NCBI RefSeq assembly: GCF_036026595.1
Contig: NZ_JARZFX010000013.1
Coordinates: 1-64,000, forward strand
Reading direction: 5' to 3'
From: Virgibacillus_P tibetensis
Lineage (GTDB): Bacteria; Bacillota; Bacilli; Bacillales; Amphibacillaceae
DNA length: 64,000 nucleotides
The notes beneath the pieces were generated by a model. The model made no database searches and had not been told where the DNA came from. It saw only the letters and a program-made list of their open reading frames with translations. A program made the translations under genes and the position numbers. Shown here in pieces: positions 25,173 to 34,867 of this stretch; the stretch's first letter is position 1; every line of letters starts with the position of its first letter.

Positions 25173-26459
25173 TTATTTTTTCAAATTATAAAATGCATTC
25201 ATACCTGCATATTCGCCCATACCAGCCAATTCGTCTTCGATGCGAAGTAATTGGTTGTATTTTGCTACACGGTCTGTACGGGATGGTGCACCTGTTTTAA
25301 TTTGACCAGCATTTGCAGCAACAGCAATATCTGCAATTGTTGCATCTTCTGTTTCACCTGAGCGATGGGAAATTACTGCAGTATAGCCTGCGCGTTTTGC
25401 CATTTCAATCGCTTTAAATGTTTCAGTAAGTGTTCCAATTTGATTCACTTTAATTAGGATGGAATTGCCAATACCTTGTTCAATTCCTTGCTTCAGTTTT
25501 ACTGTATTGGTAACAAACAGATCGTCGCCAACCAATTGAACACGATCACCAAGTCGCTCTGTCAGAAGCTTGAAGCCTTCCCAATCGTTTTCATCCAATC
25601 CATCTTCAATAGAAATAATTGGATATTTATTCACCATCTCTTCATACCAATCAACCATCTCTGAGGAAGTGCGAACAACACCTTCACCTTTTAAGTTGTA
25701 TTTTCCATCTTCATATATTTCTGAAGCAGCTACATCCATTGCCAGCATGATCTCTTCGCCTGGCTTATAACCAGCCGCTTCAATTGCTTCAACAATTGTT
25801 TGAAGTGCTTCTTCGTTAGAACCAAGATTTGGCGCAAATCCACCTTCATCTCCAACTGCAGTATTATATCCTTTTGATTTTAGGACATTTTTTAATGAAT
25901 GGAAAATCTCTGCACCTGTTCGTAAAGCTTCTTGGAATGTTGGTGCTCCAACAGGCATAATCATAAACTCCTGAATATCTACATTATTATCCGCATGCTC
26001 CCCACCATTTACAATGTTCATCATCGGGGTTGGAAGTATATTTGCATTAAAACCACCTAAATAGTTATATAGAGGTACTTCCAGATAACTTGATGCAGCA
26101 TGAGCCGCTGCCATAGATACACCTAAAATAGCATTGGCACCAAGATTACTTTTATTTTCAGTACCATCCAGTTCAACCATAATTGTATCAATGATATTTT
26201 GACGGGTGACATCTATTCCCAGAATTTCAGGAGCAATCGTTTCATTAACATTTTGTACCGCTTTTAACACACCTTTACCTAAGTAGCGTTGTTTATCTCC
26301 ATCCCTTAATTCAACCGCTTCGTGCTCCCCAGTTGAAGCACCACTCGGTACTAGGGCTGCACCAAAGGCACCTGATTCTGTAAAGATTTCTACCTCTACT
26401 GTTGGGTTACCACGTGAATCTAAAACTTCGCGAGCATAAACATCTGTAATATATGGCAT
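25173..26459 (-). CDS. eno: Enolase
   Basis: 428 residues, normal length. Converts 2-phosphoglycerate to PEP. Motifs: ARE-LDSRGNPTVEVE (substrate loop), GASTGEHEAVELRDGD, GDEGGFAPN (catalytic Glu), ISIEDGLDENDW (Mg ligand), LVGDDLFVTN, KVNQIGTLTET (catalytic Lys) and SHRSGETED. Last gene of the gap-pgk-tpiA-gpmI-eno run, 64 nt after gpmI. Confidence 0.98.
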   Translation of the reverse strand: MPYITDVYAREVLDSRGNPTVEVEIFTESGAFGAALVPSGASTGEHEAVELRDGDKQRYLGKGVLKAVQNVNETIAPEILGIDVTRQNIIDTIMVELDGTENKSNLGANAILGVSMAAAHAASSYLEVPLYNYLGGFNANILPTPMMNIVNGGEHADNNVDIQEFMIMPVGAPTFQEALRTGAEIFHSLKNVLKSKGYNTAVGDEGGFAPNLGSNEEALQTIVEAIEAAGYKPGEEIMLAMDVAASEIYEDGKYNLKGEGVVRTSSEMVDWYEEMVNKYPIISIEDGLDENDWEGFKLLTERLGDRVQLVGDDLFVTNTVKLKQGIEQGIGNSILIKVNQIGTLTETFKAIEMAKRAGYTAVISHRSGETEDATIADIAVAANAGQIKTGAPSRTDRVAKYNQLLRIEDELAGMGEYAGMNAFYNLKK

Positions 26460-26523
26460 TAAAATCTCTCCTTTTTCACTTTTTTGTTTTATCGTTAAAT
26501 GGAATTATGTGTAACGGCAATTG

Positions 26524-28062
26524 TTACTTAGTAATCAGTGATTCACCAGTCATTTCTGCAGGCTTTTTTAAGTTTAATAAATCCAGCAATGTTGGTGATA
26601 AATCTGCTAAAATTCCTCCAGTACGCAATTCGATGCCTTCTTTGGTAACAATAACAGGAACAGGATTTGTTGTATGTGCAGTCATAGGATCGCCCTCGAG
26701 TGTAACTACTTCATCTGAATTCCCATGATCTGCCGTAATAATAGCATTTCCACCCAGTTCTATTATTTTATCGACTATTCTTCCTAAACATTCATCAACA
26801 ACCTCTATAGCTTTAATCGTTGGTTCTAGTTTACCGGAATGTCCAACCATGTCAGGGTTGGCAAAATTTAAAATTATCGCATTCTGTTCACCGGTATCCA
26901 GTTCATTTAATAAAGCATCGGTAACTTCATACGCACTCATTTCAGGCTTTAAATCATAGGTTGCGACATCTGGTGAGTTTATTAATATCCTTTTTTCACC
27001 GGGCAACTCATCTTCACGTCCCCCACTCATAAAAAAAGTGACGTGGGGGAATTTTTCTGTTTCTGCTATCCGTAATTGCTTGAGTCCATTTTGCGCAAGC
27101 ACCTCACCAACTGTATTATCAAGGGTAACAGGTTCATATGCAACAAAACCTTTTACAGATTCACTAAAATTCGTCAACATGACAAAGTCCAAGTCTTTTG
27201 GAATATTAAGCCCTCGATCAAAGTCCCGAAAATCTGCATCGGTAAAGGTTCGGGATATTTGGATTGCTCTGTCGGGACGGAAGTTATAGAAAATAATGGA
27301 ATCATTATCCTCTACCTTGGCAACAGGGTCACCATTTTCGTCAACGATTACAGATGGAACTACGAATTCATCATAAATACCGTGAGCGTAAGAATCCTCA
27401 ACGACTTCAAGAGGATGATTATAGGTTGTTCCCTTCCCGTGAACAATTGCGTCATACGCTTTTTTCACTCGTTCCCAACGTTTGTCACGGTCCATGGAGT
27501 AATATCGGCCAGAAATAGTTGCGAACTTACCAACCCCTAGTTCTCTCATCTTCTCTTCCGTTTGACGAATATAAATTTCAGCCGTCTGAGGTCCCACATC
27601 GCGCCCATCCAGAAAAGCATGTACAAAGACATTTTCCAGGCCGCTGTCTTTAGCTAATTTTAATAAAGCGAATAAATGTTCTATATGGCTATGGACCCCT
27701 CCATCTGATAATAAGCCAAAAATGTGCAAGTCTTTATCTTGTGTTTTTGCGTGATGAATTGTTTTTAAAAAGGCATCAATTTCAAAAAAATCGCCTTCTT
27801 TTATGGATAAGTTCACACGAGTTAAGCTTTGGTACACGACACGCCCTGCACCAATGTTAAGGTGCCCTACTTCAGAGTTTCCCATTTGGCCTTCCGGCAG
27901 CCCTACAGCTTGACCACTTGCCTCCAATTGGGTGTGTGCGTATTTCTCTTTAAATCGATCAAGATTTGGAGTCTTTGCTAGTTTAACTGCATTTCCAAGT
28001 TCTTCTTCACGGATAGCAAACCCGTCTAAAATAATAAGTGCTGCTAATTTTTCCTGATTCAT
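26524..28062 (-). CDS. gpmI: 2,3-bisphosphoglycerate-independent phosphoglycerate mutase
   Basis: 512 residues. Interconverts 3- and 2-phosphoglycerate with Mn. Active-site Ser in MGNSEVGHLNIGAGR near 62, SDGGVHSH, DGRDVGP, NFRPDRA and a C-terminal TADHGNSD metal site. Starts 4 nt before the tpiA stop (ATGA overlap), so coupled. Confidence 0.98.
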   Translation of the reverse strand: MNQEKLAALIILDGFAIREEELGNAVKLAKTPNLDRFKEKYAHTQLEASGQAVGLPEGQMGNSEVGHLNIGAGRVVYQSLTRVNLSIKEGDFFEIDAFLKTIHHAKTQDKDLHIFGLLSDGGVHSHIEHLFALLKLAKDSGLENVFVHAFLDGRDVGPQTAEIYIRQTEEKMRELGVGKFATISGRYYSMDRDKRWERVKKAYDAIVHGKGTTYNHPLEVVEDSYAHGIYDEFVVPSVIVDENGDPVAKVEDNDSIIFYNFRPDRAIQISRTFTDADFRDFDRGLNIPKDLDFVMLTNFSESVKGFVAYEPVTLDNTVGEVLAQNGLKQLRIAETEKFPHVTFFMSGGREDELPGEKRILINSPDVATYDLKPEMSAYEVTDALLNELDTGEQNAIILNFANPDMVGHSGKLEPTIKAIEVVDECLGRIVDKIIELGGNAIITADHGNSDEVVTLEGDPMTAHTTNPVPVIVTKEGIELRTGGILADLSPTLLDLLNLKKPAEMTGESLITK

Positions 28063-28817
28063 TTCGTACCAGCCTCCACAAGCTGTAAAAAGGATTCTGC
28101 TTCCAGGCTTGCACCACCTACTAGCGCCCCATCAATATCAGATTGTGCTAATAGTTCCTCAATATTTGCTGGTTTCACACTTCCACCATATTGAATTACA
28201 ATCTTTTCAGCTGTTACTTCTGATGTAATTGTTTTAACAACATGACGTATATGTGCACAGACTTCATTTGCATCCTCACTAGATGCCGTTTTTCCTGTTC
28301 CAATCGCCCAGATTGGTTCATATGCAATAATCGTTTTAGCTACTTGTTCTTCGGTTAAACCTGCCAGGGCATTTTTAACTTGAATTTCAATGTGATTCAT
28401 CGTTTCATTTGCGTCTCGCTGCGCTAAGGTTTCGCCTACGCAAACAATTGGCGTAAGCTTATGGTTTAAAGCTGCGTGTGCCTTTTTATTTATTAATTCA
28501 TCTGTTTCAGCAAAAAGCTCCCGTCGTTCTGAATGCCCAAGGACAACGTGTGTAACACCTAGGTCTTTCAGCATTACCGGACTTACTTCGCCTGTAAATG
28601 CACCGTTATCTTCATAATGCATATTTTGTGCAGCAATTTTAACATGTGATCCTTTTGCTTTTTCAACAAGCGAGGTTAAAAAAGGAAATGGTGCACAAAC
28701 AACAGCGTCGACTTTATCACTTTCAGGTACCTTTTCGGCAGCTTCTTCGACGAATTGGTTTGCCTCAGCTAATACTTTATTCATTTTCCAGTTACCAGCA
28801 ATTACTTTCTTGCGCAT
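28059..28817 (-). CDS. tpiA: Triosephosphate isomerase
   Basis: 252 residues. Active-site Lys in GNWKMNK (residue 12), His in LGHSERRE (about 95), Glu in AYEPIWAIGTGK (about 168) and loop YGGSVKPANI. Overlaps gpmI by 4 nt; 36 nt after pgk. Interconverts the triose phosphates. Confidence 0.98.
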   Translation of the reverse strand: MRKKVIAGNWKMNKVLAEANQFVEEAAEKVPESDKVDAVVCAPFPFLTSLVEKAKGSHVKIAAQNMHYEDNGAFTGEVSPVMLKDLGVTHVVLGHSERRELFAETDELINKKAHAALNHKLTPIVCVGETLAQRDANETMNHIEIQVKNALAGLTEEQVAKTIIAYEPIWAIGTGKTASSEDANEVCAHIRHVVKTITSEVTAEKIVIQYGGSVKPANIEELLAQSDIDGALVGGASLEAESFLQLVEAGTK

Positions 28818-28853
28818 CGTCTCACCTCTTCTTAGTCTTTTTCAATAATTTTA

Positions 28854-30038
28854 TTACTCTTTATCGTTTAATGCTTGTACACCTGGAAGGATTTTTCCCT
28901 CCATAAATTCTAGAGATGCTCCTCCACCAGTCGATATATGGTTCATCTCAACCGCAAATCCAAACTTTTCAACTGCCGCAGCAGAATCACCACCGCCAAT
29001 TATGGTATAGCCATCTGTATCAGCTAAGCTTTCAGCTACCGACTTTGTTCCACCCGCGAAGGGATTCAATTCAAATACTCCCATAGGTCCGTTCCATATA
29101 ATTAACTTTGATTCTGCTACAATACTGCTATAGGATTCACGTGTTTTAGGTCCAATATCCAATGCCTCCCAATCAGCAGGGATTTGATCCACCGTAACGA
29201 TCTTTGTGTTTGCGGTTTCCGAAAAGTCGTCTGCAACCACAACATCCTCAGGAAGCACGAAGTTCACACCTTTTTCTTCAGCTTTTTTCATAAACTCTCT
29301 AGCTAAATCAAGTTTATCCTCTTCGAGTAATGATTTTCCAATCTCATAACCTTGTGCTTTTATAAAAGTATAAGCAAGACCGCCACCAATAATTAGGTTA
29401 TCCACTTTATCAAGCAGGTTATCAATAACATTTATTTTATCCTTTACCTTCGCACCACCGATTATTGCTGTAAATGGGCGCTCTGGATTTTCCAATGCTT
29501 TCCCAAGTACATCAATTTCTTTTTCCATTAAATACCCAGCAACAGCAGGCAGCTTTTCGGCTACTCCTACAGTAGATGCGTGTGCGCGATGGGCTGCTCC
29601 AAAAGCATCATTTACATAAAAATCTGCCATGTCAGCAAACGCTTGCGCTAATTCAGGCTTGTTTTTTTCTTCTCCCTCTTCAAAGCGAACATTTTCCAGA
29701 AGAAGAATATCTCCATCACTTAATTGGGAAATTGCTTCATTTACTTCCGCTCCGTATACTTCATCTGTTTTCAAGATGTCTTTACCAATAACATCACTTA
29801 ATCTCTTTGCAATAGGGTCTAATCTCAAATCCTCTACTACTTGTCCTTTTGGTCGACCAAAATGACTTGCTAAAATTACAATTGCCCCATGCTCTGTCAA
29901 GTACTTAATTGTTGGTAGTGCTGCTTTAATACGTGTATCATCTGTTATTTCGCCATTTTCCATGGGAACATTAAAATCTACACGACAAAAGACTTTTTTA
30001 CCTTTTACATCAAGGTCCTGAAGTGTTTTCTTATTCAT
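28854..30038 (-). CDS. pgk: Phosphoglycerate kinase
   Basis: 394 residues. RVDFNVPMENG at 19-29, SHFGRPKG, ENVRFEEGEEKN, nucleotide-side motifs GGAKVKDKI, WNGPMGVFE and GGGDSAAA. Makes ATP and 3-phosphoglycerate. A terminator between gap and pgk implies partial read-through or a separate promoter for pgk onward. Confidence 0.98.
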   Translation of the reverse strand: MNKKTLQDLDVKGKKVFCRVDFNVPMENGEITDDTRIKAALPTIKYLTEHGAIVILASHFGRPKGQVVEDLRLDPIAKRLSDVIGKDILKTDEVYGAEVNEAISQLSDGDILLLENVRFEEGEEKNKPELAQAFADMADFYVNDAFGAAHRAHASTVGVAEKLPAVAGYLMEKEIDVLGKALENPERPFTAIIGGAKVKDKINVIDNLLDKVDNLIIGGGLAYTFIKAQGYEIGKSLLEEDKLDLAREFMKKAEEKGVNFVLPEDVVVADDFSETANTKIVTVDQIPADWEALDIGPKTRESYSSIVAESKLIIWNGPMGVFELNPFAGGTKSVAESLADTDGYTIIGGGDSAAAVEKFGFAVEMNHISTGGGASLEFMEGKILPGVQALNDKE

Positions 30039-30189
30039 TAGTCAACCTCCCAATTTTCAACTTATGTAATTCATGTACCATATTAGGTTTTCCCTTATTA
30101 TAACTCTATTAATCATTATATCGCATGAAAAGCTAAAGCGCCTGTTTAGCGATGCATGATGCCTATTCACAGGATGATGACGCAGCAAA

Positions 30190-30222
30190 AATTAAACGGA
30201 GGAGGATTGCTCTCCTCCTCCG
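30190..30222 (-). terminator. Terminator between gap and pgk
   Basis: On the minus strand CGGAGGAGGA GAGCAA TCCTCCTCCG TTTAATTTTT, 11 nt after the gap stop. A GC-rich strong stem. It would reduce transcription into pgk, giving excess gap mRNA. Confidence 0.8.
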
Positions 30223-30232
30223 AATCTTTTTC

Positions 30233-31243
30233 TTATAGTCCTTTTTCTTTAAGAAATGCTGCTAAGTCTACACAACGCGCTGAATATCCCATTTCATTAT
30301 CATACCAAGAGATTACTTTCACCATGTTGTCTTCAAGTACCATAGTAGACAAGCCATCTATGATGGAAGAATGTGGGTTTCCAATGATATCAGTTGATAC
30401 TAATGGTTCTTCACTGTACTCTAAGATACCTTTCAAATCACCCTCTGCTGCTTCTTTTAATGCTTGGTTTACATCCTCAGCTGTTACATTCTGATCCAAT
30501 TCAGCAACCAGGTCTACAAGTGAGCCGTCAGGTGTAGGTACACGTACAGCCATACCATTTAATTTACCATCTAATTCAGGCAATACTTTTGAAACAGCTT
30601 TTGCGGCTCCAGTTGTTGTCGGGATAATATTCTCTGCTGCAGCACGAGCGCGACGATAGTCTTTGTGAGGCAGGTCAAGAATTTGCTGATCATTTGTATA
30701 CGAGTGAATAGTTGTCATTAGGCCACGTTTTAGACCGAATTTATCATGAAGCACTTTTGCATATGGCGCAAGACAGTTTGTTGTACATGATGCATTGGAA
30801 ATAATATGGTGTTTACTTGAATCGTACTGATCATCATTAACACCCATAACCATAGTTAAATCATCATTTGTACCAGGCGCTGAAATGATTACTTTTTTAG
30901 CTCCAGCATCAATATGCTTCTGTGCATCCTCACCATTCGTAAAACGACCAGTAGATTCAATAACAACCTCCACTCCAAGGTCTCCCCAGCCCAGGTTTGC
31001 TGGATCGCGTTCAGATAAAACTTTAATTTCTTTTCCTCCGACAACAATAGAAGAACCATTTACAGATATTTCTTCTTCTAATTTGCCATGAACAGAATCA
31101 TACTTTAGCAAGTGTGCTAACATATTAGCATCTGTTAAGTCGTTAACTGCCACTATTTCCACATCATTATTATTTAGAGCCTGACGAAACACATTACGTC
31201 CTATTCTTCCGAAACCATTTATACCTACTTTTACTACTGCCAT
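30233..31243 (-). CDS. gap: Glyceraldehyde-3-phosphate dehydrogenase (NAD, GapA type)
   Basis: 336 residues. INGFGRIGRNVFR NAD-binding start, NDLTDANMLAHLLKYDS, catalytic Cys in SNASCTTNCLAP near 153, His in TTIHSYTNDQ near 180, and C-terminal SWYDNEMGYS. Located directly after its regulator cggR, which identifies the glycolytic paralogue. Confidence 0.97.
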   Translation of the reverse strand: MAVVKVGINGFGRIGRNVFRQALNNNDVEIVAVNDLTDANMLAHLLKYDSVHGKLEEEISVNGSSIVVGGKEIKVLSERDPANLGWGDLGVEVVIESTGRFTNGEDAQKHIDAGAKKVIISAPGTNDDLTMVMGVNDDQYDSSKHHIISNASCTTNCLAPYAKVLHDKFGLKRGLMTTIHSYTNDQQILDLPHKDYRRARAAAENIIPTTTGAAKAVSKVLPELDGKLNGMAVRVPTPDGSLVDLVAELDQNVTAEDVNQALKEAAEGDLKGILEYSEEPLVSTDIIGNPHSSIIDGLSTMVLEDNMVKVISWYDNEMGYSARCVDLAAFLKEKGL

Positions 31244-31288
31244 GTATATTCCTCCTAAGATTTAAATTGAATTTTTACTAATATATAT

Positions 31289-32317
31289 TTAAAGAGGAGT
31301 TCCCCTTAAAATCTGTTTTGCAGCCGCTTCATCCGTAATTAGAAGATCACTTTTACCTTGTTGGAAATAGGATGCAATTGCTTGTCCCTTAGATTTTCCT
31401 CCGGCAATTGTAATAACATAATCAATATTACTTAGATCTTCCAACTGAATCCCGACTGTTCTCACTTTGTGTACTACATTTCCCGAAGCATCAAAGTAAT
31501 ATCCAAATGCTTCACTTATAGCTTTATTTGTCTTAAGCTTAACTGCAATTGAATCTGGGGTTTTTCTTCGTTCAGCCATAGTCAATGCGTCCCCGATACC
31601 ATGAAGGACGATACTCGAACCTTTAATTTGCTGCAACGTCTCATTTATAGATGGCTCTGTAACAATAGATTCGTAAGCAGATTCACTGAGCGGGTCAGGC
31701 ACATACAATAAACGATATTCGCCTTTTGCCTTTCTTGCCATTTCCGCAACGATCGTATTCGCCTGATTCTCTACTTTCTCTCCTATTCCACCCCGAGCAG
31801 GAACAAAGATGTAGTCGTTTTTCTGATTCAGAGTTGTCATCACATCGGCTACTGCCGCCATTGTCGAGCCACCTGTTACAGCGATTGTACTTCTTTCTCC
31901 TAAAACAGTCCGAAGATAAGCGATACACGCCTTTCCCATTTCCTGTTTTATCCATTCATACTCATCACTATTACCAGGGATAATAATAACATTCTCTACA
32001 TTTAATTTTTCCTTAATTTGCTTTTCTAAAACACTTAACCCCATTATTTCACTCATAAATACAGCAAGCTGATCTAATACTAATTTACCCTCTTTTGTAA
32101 TATACATTCCTTTTGTTGTTACTTGGGTAAGCCCCTGCTTCTGCAGGAAATCGACCTCGCTTCGTATACTTCGCTCTGTCAGGTTTGTATTCTCTGCAAG
32201 TCCCCTTCTTCCAATTGGTTGAAAGAGTTCGACACTGTGTAACACAGAATACCTTTGCTGTATTACATCTAGCAGATCGGGTATTAGCTTCTTTTGTAGA
32301 TCAATTAGATCTCTCAT
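31289..32317 (-). CDS. cggR: Central glycolytic genes regulator CggR
   Basis: 342 residues, SorC/DeoR-type repressor. N-terminal winged helix (about 30-75: GRRGLAENTNLTERSIRSEVDFL) and a sugar-binding domain (VTGGSTMAAVADV, PARGGIGEKVENQANTI, HGIGDALTMAERR). In B. subtilis fructose-1,6-bisphosphate releases it from the operon operator. Operator-like repeats lie just upstream of its start. It heads the glycolytic block. Confidence 0.96.
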   Translation of the reverse strand: MRDLIDLQKKLIPDLLDVIQQRYSVLHSVELFQPIGRRGLAENTNLTERSIRSEVDFLQKQGLTQVTTKGMYITKEGKLVLDQLAVFMSEIMGLSVLEKQIKEKLNVENVIIIPGNSDEYEWIKQEMGKACIAYLRTVLGERSTIAVTGGSTMAAVADVMTTLNQKNDYIFVPARGGIGEKVENQANTIVAEMARKAKGEYRLLYVPDPLSESAYESIVTEPSINETLQQIKGSSIVLHGIGDALTMAERRKTPDSIAVKLKTNKAISEAFGYYFDASGNVVHKVRTVGIQLEDLSNIDYVITIAGGKSKGQAIASYFQQGKSDLLITDEAAAKQILRGTPL

Positions 32318-32338
32318 GAAAAGACACCTTCAATTCTG

Positions 32339-32373
32339 GGCACTTAAGGTCCCGGGTAGTTATATTGTGTCCC
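32339..32373 (-). promoter_or_regulatory. CggR operator
   Basis: The minus strand has TGGGAC-N6-TAAC-N4-CGGGAC-N6-TGCC, matching the two direct repeats CGGGACN6TGTC-N4-CGGGACN6TGTC of the B. subtilis operator. It lies between the promoter and the cggR start. The right-hand unit is better conserved than the left. Confidence 0.75.
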
Positions 32374-32410
32374 AGTTGTAACAAAAAAATTTATCCCTAC
32401 GTATGATTTA

Positions 32411-32438
32411 ATTATAACATGCGGGATAAATTATTCAA
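32411..32438 (-). promoter_or_regulatory. Sigma-A promoter of the cggR-gap operon
   Basis: TTGAAT, 16-nt spacer, TATAAT on the minus strand, upstream of the CggR operator. The -10 is flanked by an inverted repeat TTTATCCC (32391-32398) and GGGATAAA (32423-32430). Confidence 0.55.
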
Positions 32439-32563
32439 ATGATTTGCTGTGATTATTCATTTAATGATCGTACAAGCGAAAAATTTACTCCATTGAGAAG
32501 GTGTATGGTTACCGGTTAAGTTAGTCTAAAACTAGGTGTAAAGATGGCTGGTATGGGTATTTC

Positions 32564-32806
32564 TTATATATTTTTCTTTATTGCGTCCTCCAACGTATCT
32601 ATATTAAGCTCTTCACAATCTATCGTTGTTTCATTGATTTTCACATAGGGGATCAACAGCTGAAACTCCTCGAGCCATGCATCATTTGTATAAATATCTC
32701 TTTCTTCAATCTCAAAAGGATAATGTTGCTGAAGCATCGTGAGCAGAGCCTCCGCGTCTTCACATAATGAGCATACTTCTTTCGTATAAAATATTACCTT
32801 TAACAT
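32564..32806 (-). CDS. Glutaredoxin-like protein
   Basis: 80 residues. Thioredoxin-fold start VIFYTKEVCSLCEDAEALL with redox motif CSLC at about residues 12-15 and a second Cys pair region TTIDCEEL. Resembles the DUF836/YtzF-like glutaredoxins. It overlaps the rpoN stop by one base and would be co-transcribed with it. Target proteins unknown. Confidence 0.8.
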   Translation of the reverse strand: MLKVIFYTKEVCSLCEDAEALLTMLQQHYPFEIEERDIYTNDAWLEEFQLLIPYVKINETTIDCEELNIDTLEDAIKKNI

Positions 32807-34092
32807 TATAAATCCCTCCGCTTCATTGAGGATCGAATCCCCAGCTGTTCACGATATTTCATTACAGTTCGTCGAGCAATAGTAATACCAAACTCTTCAG
32901 CTAATTTATTTTTAATTGCTTCATCTGACAATGGCTTATGTTTACTTTCATGTTGAATTAGTTCAGTAATTAACTGTTTAACCGCAAAAGCAGCTGTTTG
33001 CTTTCCATTTTCTTGCCTGATACCGGATTGCAAAAAGAATTTAATAGGTAAAACACCGTGTTTTGTTTGTACGTATTTATTACTAATCGCTCTGCTTATG
33101 GTAGAATTATGAATATCCAATTCATTGGATATTTCCCGAAGAGTCAGGGGTTGAAGCATAAACGCACCATGCTCAAAAAACATGTACTGCTTCTCAACAA
33201 TTGTTTGGATAACACGTTCTAATGTGCTCGTACGGTAAGATATTGCCTGTTTTAACCAATCAACCTGCTTATATTTTTCTTTTAAATAATCGGCTGCTTC
33301 TTTTTCTAAATCCTTAAGATCTTCATATGTTTTATTTATTTTAATCGTGGGTGCATTCCATTTGTAAAATGAGATTTTCCACATACCCATTTCTTTATAG
33401 ATCGATGCTTCTGGAATAATATAATCAGGTCTTTTGGTTATCAAAAGTCTTCCCGGTTTAGGATGGCAGGATTTTATTTGTTCGATAATTTTCTTTACCT
33501 GTGTATCATTTGTATCATAGTGTTTCGTTATCGCGGAGATATTTTCTTCTGCAATCCATTCCAGATGTTCTGTCATTAAGTTCTTTATAAACGGTCTGTA
33601 TACAGGTAGTGACTGTAATTGTAAGACGATGCACTCACTTAAGTTCCGTGCCCCTATTCCAACAGGTTCCAGTGATTGTATCATACTCAGGGCCTGCTCA
33701 ACCTGCTTAATAGTAGAATTACATTTATCTGCCCATAGGTCGAGATCAATTTCCAAATAACCATCTTCATTTAATGAATCAATTCCGAATTCTACTAGCG
33801 GCTTAATTTCCTTGGTAATATCCAATGTATACAATTGCTTTTTCAACTGATCATACATCGTCAATTCTGCCTGATTTATTTCACCTATTACAGCTGAACT
33901 TGAGTTGGATGATCGATACTGCGCTATGTCGTAATCATAGTTCACTTCTTCAATCAACGGATTCTCCTTAGAAATCTCTTGAATATAATCAATTAACTCC
34001 ACACTCGAAAACTGCAGAATGTGAATCGCCTGTAACAACGATTGATTCATCTTCCATTGCAACGTTTGCTCCTGAACCAGCCTAGCTTTCAT
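32806..34092 (-). CDS. rpoN: RNA polymerase sigma-54 factor
   Basis: 428 residues. Region I (QEQTLQWKMNQSLLQAIHILQFSS broken at residues 5-28), a core-binding domain, the HTH (LTLREISNELDIHNSTISRAISNK) and the RpoN box ARRTVMKYRE near the C-terminus. Needs AAA+ activators; one is encoded at 40517-41884, with a matching promoter at 40320. Known as SigL in B. subtilis. ATG 34092 has GGGGTG 6 nt upstream. Next to the cggR operon. Confidence 0.95.
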   Translation of the reverse strand: MKARLVQEQTLQWKMNQSLLQAIHILQFSSVELIDYIQEISKENPLIEEVNYDYDIAQYRSSNSSSAVIGEINQAELTMYDQLKKQLYTLDITKEIKPLVEFGIDSLNEDGYLEIDLDLWADKCNSTIKQVEQALSMIQSLEPVGIGARNLSECIVLQLQSLPVYRPFIKNLMTEHLEWIAEENISAITKHYDTNDTQVKKIIEQIKSCHPKPGRLLITKRPDYIIPEASIYKEMGMWKISFYKWNAPTIKINKTYEDLKDLEKEAADYLKEKYKQVDWLKQAISYRTSTLERVIQTIVEKQYMFFEHGAFMLQPLTLREISNELDIHNSTISRAISNKYVQTKHGVLPIKFFLQSGIRQENGKQTAAFAVKQLITELIQHESKHKPLSDEAIKNKLAEEFGITIARRTVMKYREQLGIRSSMKRRDL

Positions 34093-34132
34093 ATTAAGCA
34101 CCCCAAAAGATATTCTCCCCCCTATTTTGCCA

Positions 34133-34168
34133 CACTTTGGGGGTGCCTGTCACTTTGGGGGTGCCTGT
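34133..34168. repeat. 18-bp tandem repeat upstream of rpoN
   Basis: CACTTTGGGGGTGCCTGT occurs twice head-to-tail (34133-34150, 34151-34168), followed by CACTT. It lies in the 5' region of rpoN, about 45-75 nt above the start. Confidence 0.85.
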
Positions 34169-34291
34169 CACTTCCCGGTTTATGTCGAATGATATTAGCT
34201 ATCTATCGATATCAACCTGGCTTTCAATAATTTGAATTATTATATTTTTGTATAAAGCACTGTAACAGTATAATGAAGGTAAGCAGGCTAG

Positions 34292-34702
34292 ATGAATGAA
34301 GGAGTGTTATCAGACTTGATAGAAGTATACACAGATGGTGCGTCAAGTGGCGATCCCGGGTTAAGTGGAGCAGGAATATACATAAAAGCACACGGAAAGA
34401 AATATGAATATTCATTTCCTATAGGTGTTTTATCTAATCATGAAGCAGAATTCGCAGCGGTCATTAGAGCACTTGAGATTTGTAGAGATTCTTTTCCGAA
34501 TGAGATATTATCCTTCCGGTCGGATTCCAAACTAGTTGTAGATGTGATCGAAAAGGACTTTACGAAAAACGAAAAATTTCTTCCGCTTATTGAAAAAATA
34601 AGGGAAGAAAAAAGTCACTTTCCATATTTTTTTATAAAATGGATACCAGAGAAAAAAAATAGCAATGCTGATAAATTAGCTAGGAAGGCAATATATATGT
34701 GA
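34292..34702 (+). CDS. RNase HI-like protein
   Basis: 136 residues. RNase H fold with catalytic acids: Asp in VYTDGASSGDPG (about 14), Glu in NHEAEFAAVIRAL (about 51), Asp in SFRSDSKLVVD (about 77) and Asp in NSNADKLARKA (about 126). Degrades RNA in RNA-DNA hybrids. It lacks the basic protrusion of E. coli RNase HI, like the YpdQ/YpeP group. Start is uncertain: ATG 34292 has a poor site, while TTG 34316 follows AAGGAG at 11 nt. Confidence 0.85.
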   Translation: MNEGVLSDLIEVYTDGASSGDPGLSGAGIYIKAHGKKYEYSFPIGVLSNHEAEFAAVIRALEICRDSFPNEILSFRSDSKLVVDVIEKDFTKNEKFLPLIEKIREEKSHFPYFFIKWIPEKKNSNADKLARKAIYM

Positions 34703-34774
34703 AAGATAGGAACGCAAAATTAATTCAATAGTTCGCATCTTTCTTTGCTATACCTCCCTAAAGTATCGGGATTT

Positions 34775-34783
34775 TGATATAAT
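34775..34783 (+). promoter_or_regulatory. Extended -10 promoter of the toxin mRNA
   Basis: TGATATAAT, an extended -10 (TGnTATAAT) with a perfect -10 hexamer; no good -35. Transcription would start near 34790, giving a leader of about 78 nt ahead of the small toxin frame. Confidence 0.5.
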
Positions 34784-34867
34784 ATAAATATCAATAGGTT
34801 AGTTTCACATGAGGGTTAGGCACACTTTCACCTTTTAGGATATCTCCTAAAAAGGGGGGTGTTGCTT

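Noticed and set aside
27076..27540. 154-codon plus-strand frame inside gpmI
   Set aside because: Antisense to the conserved metal- and substrate-binding region of gpmI; no independent support.
30156..30494. Open frame of 112 codons antisense to gap
   Set aside because: Fully antisense to a highly conserved gene with no ribosome site; a codon-bias shadow.
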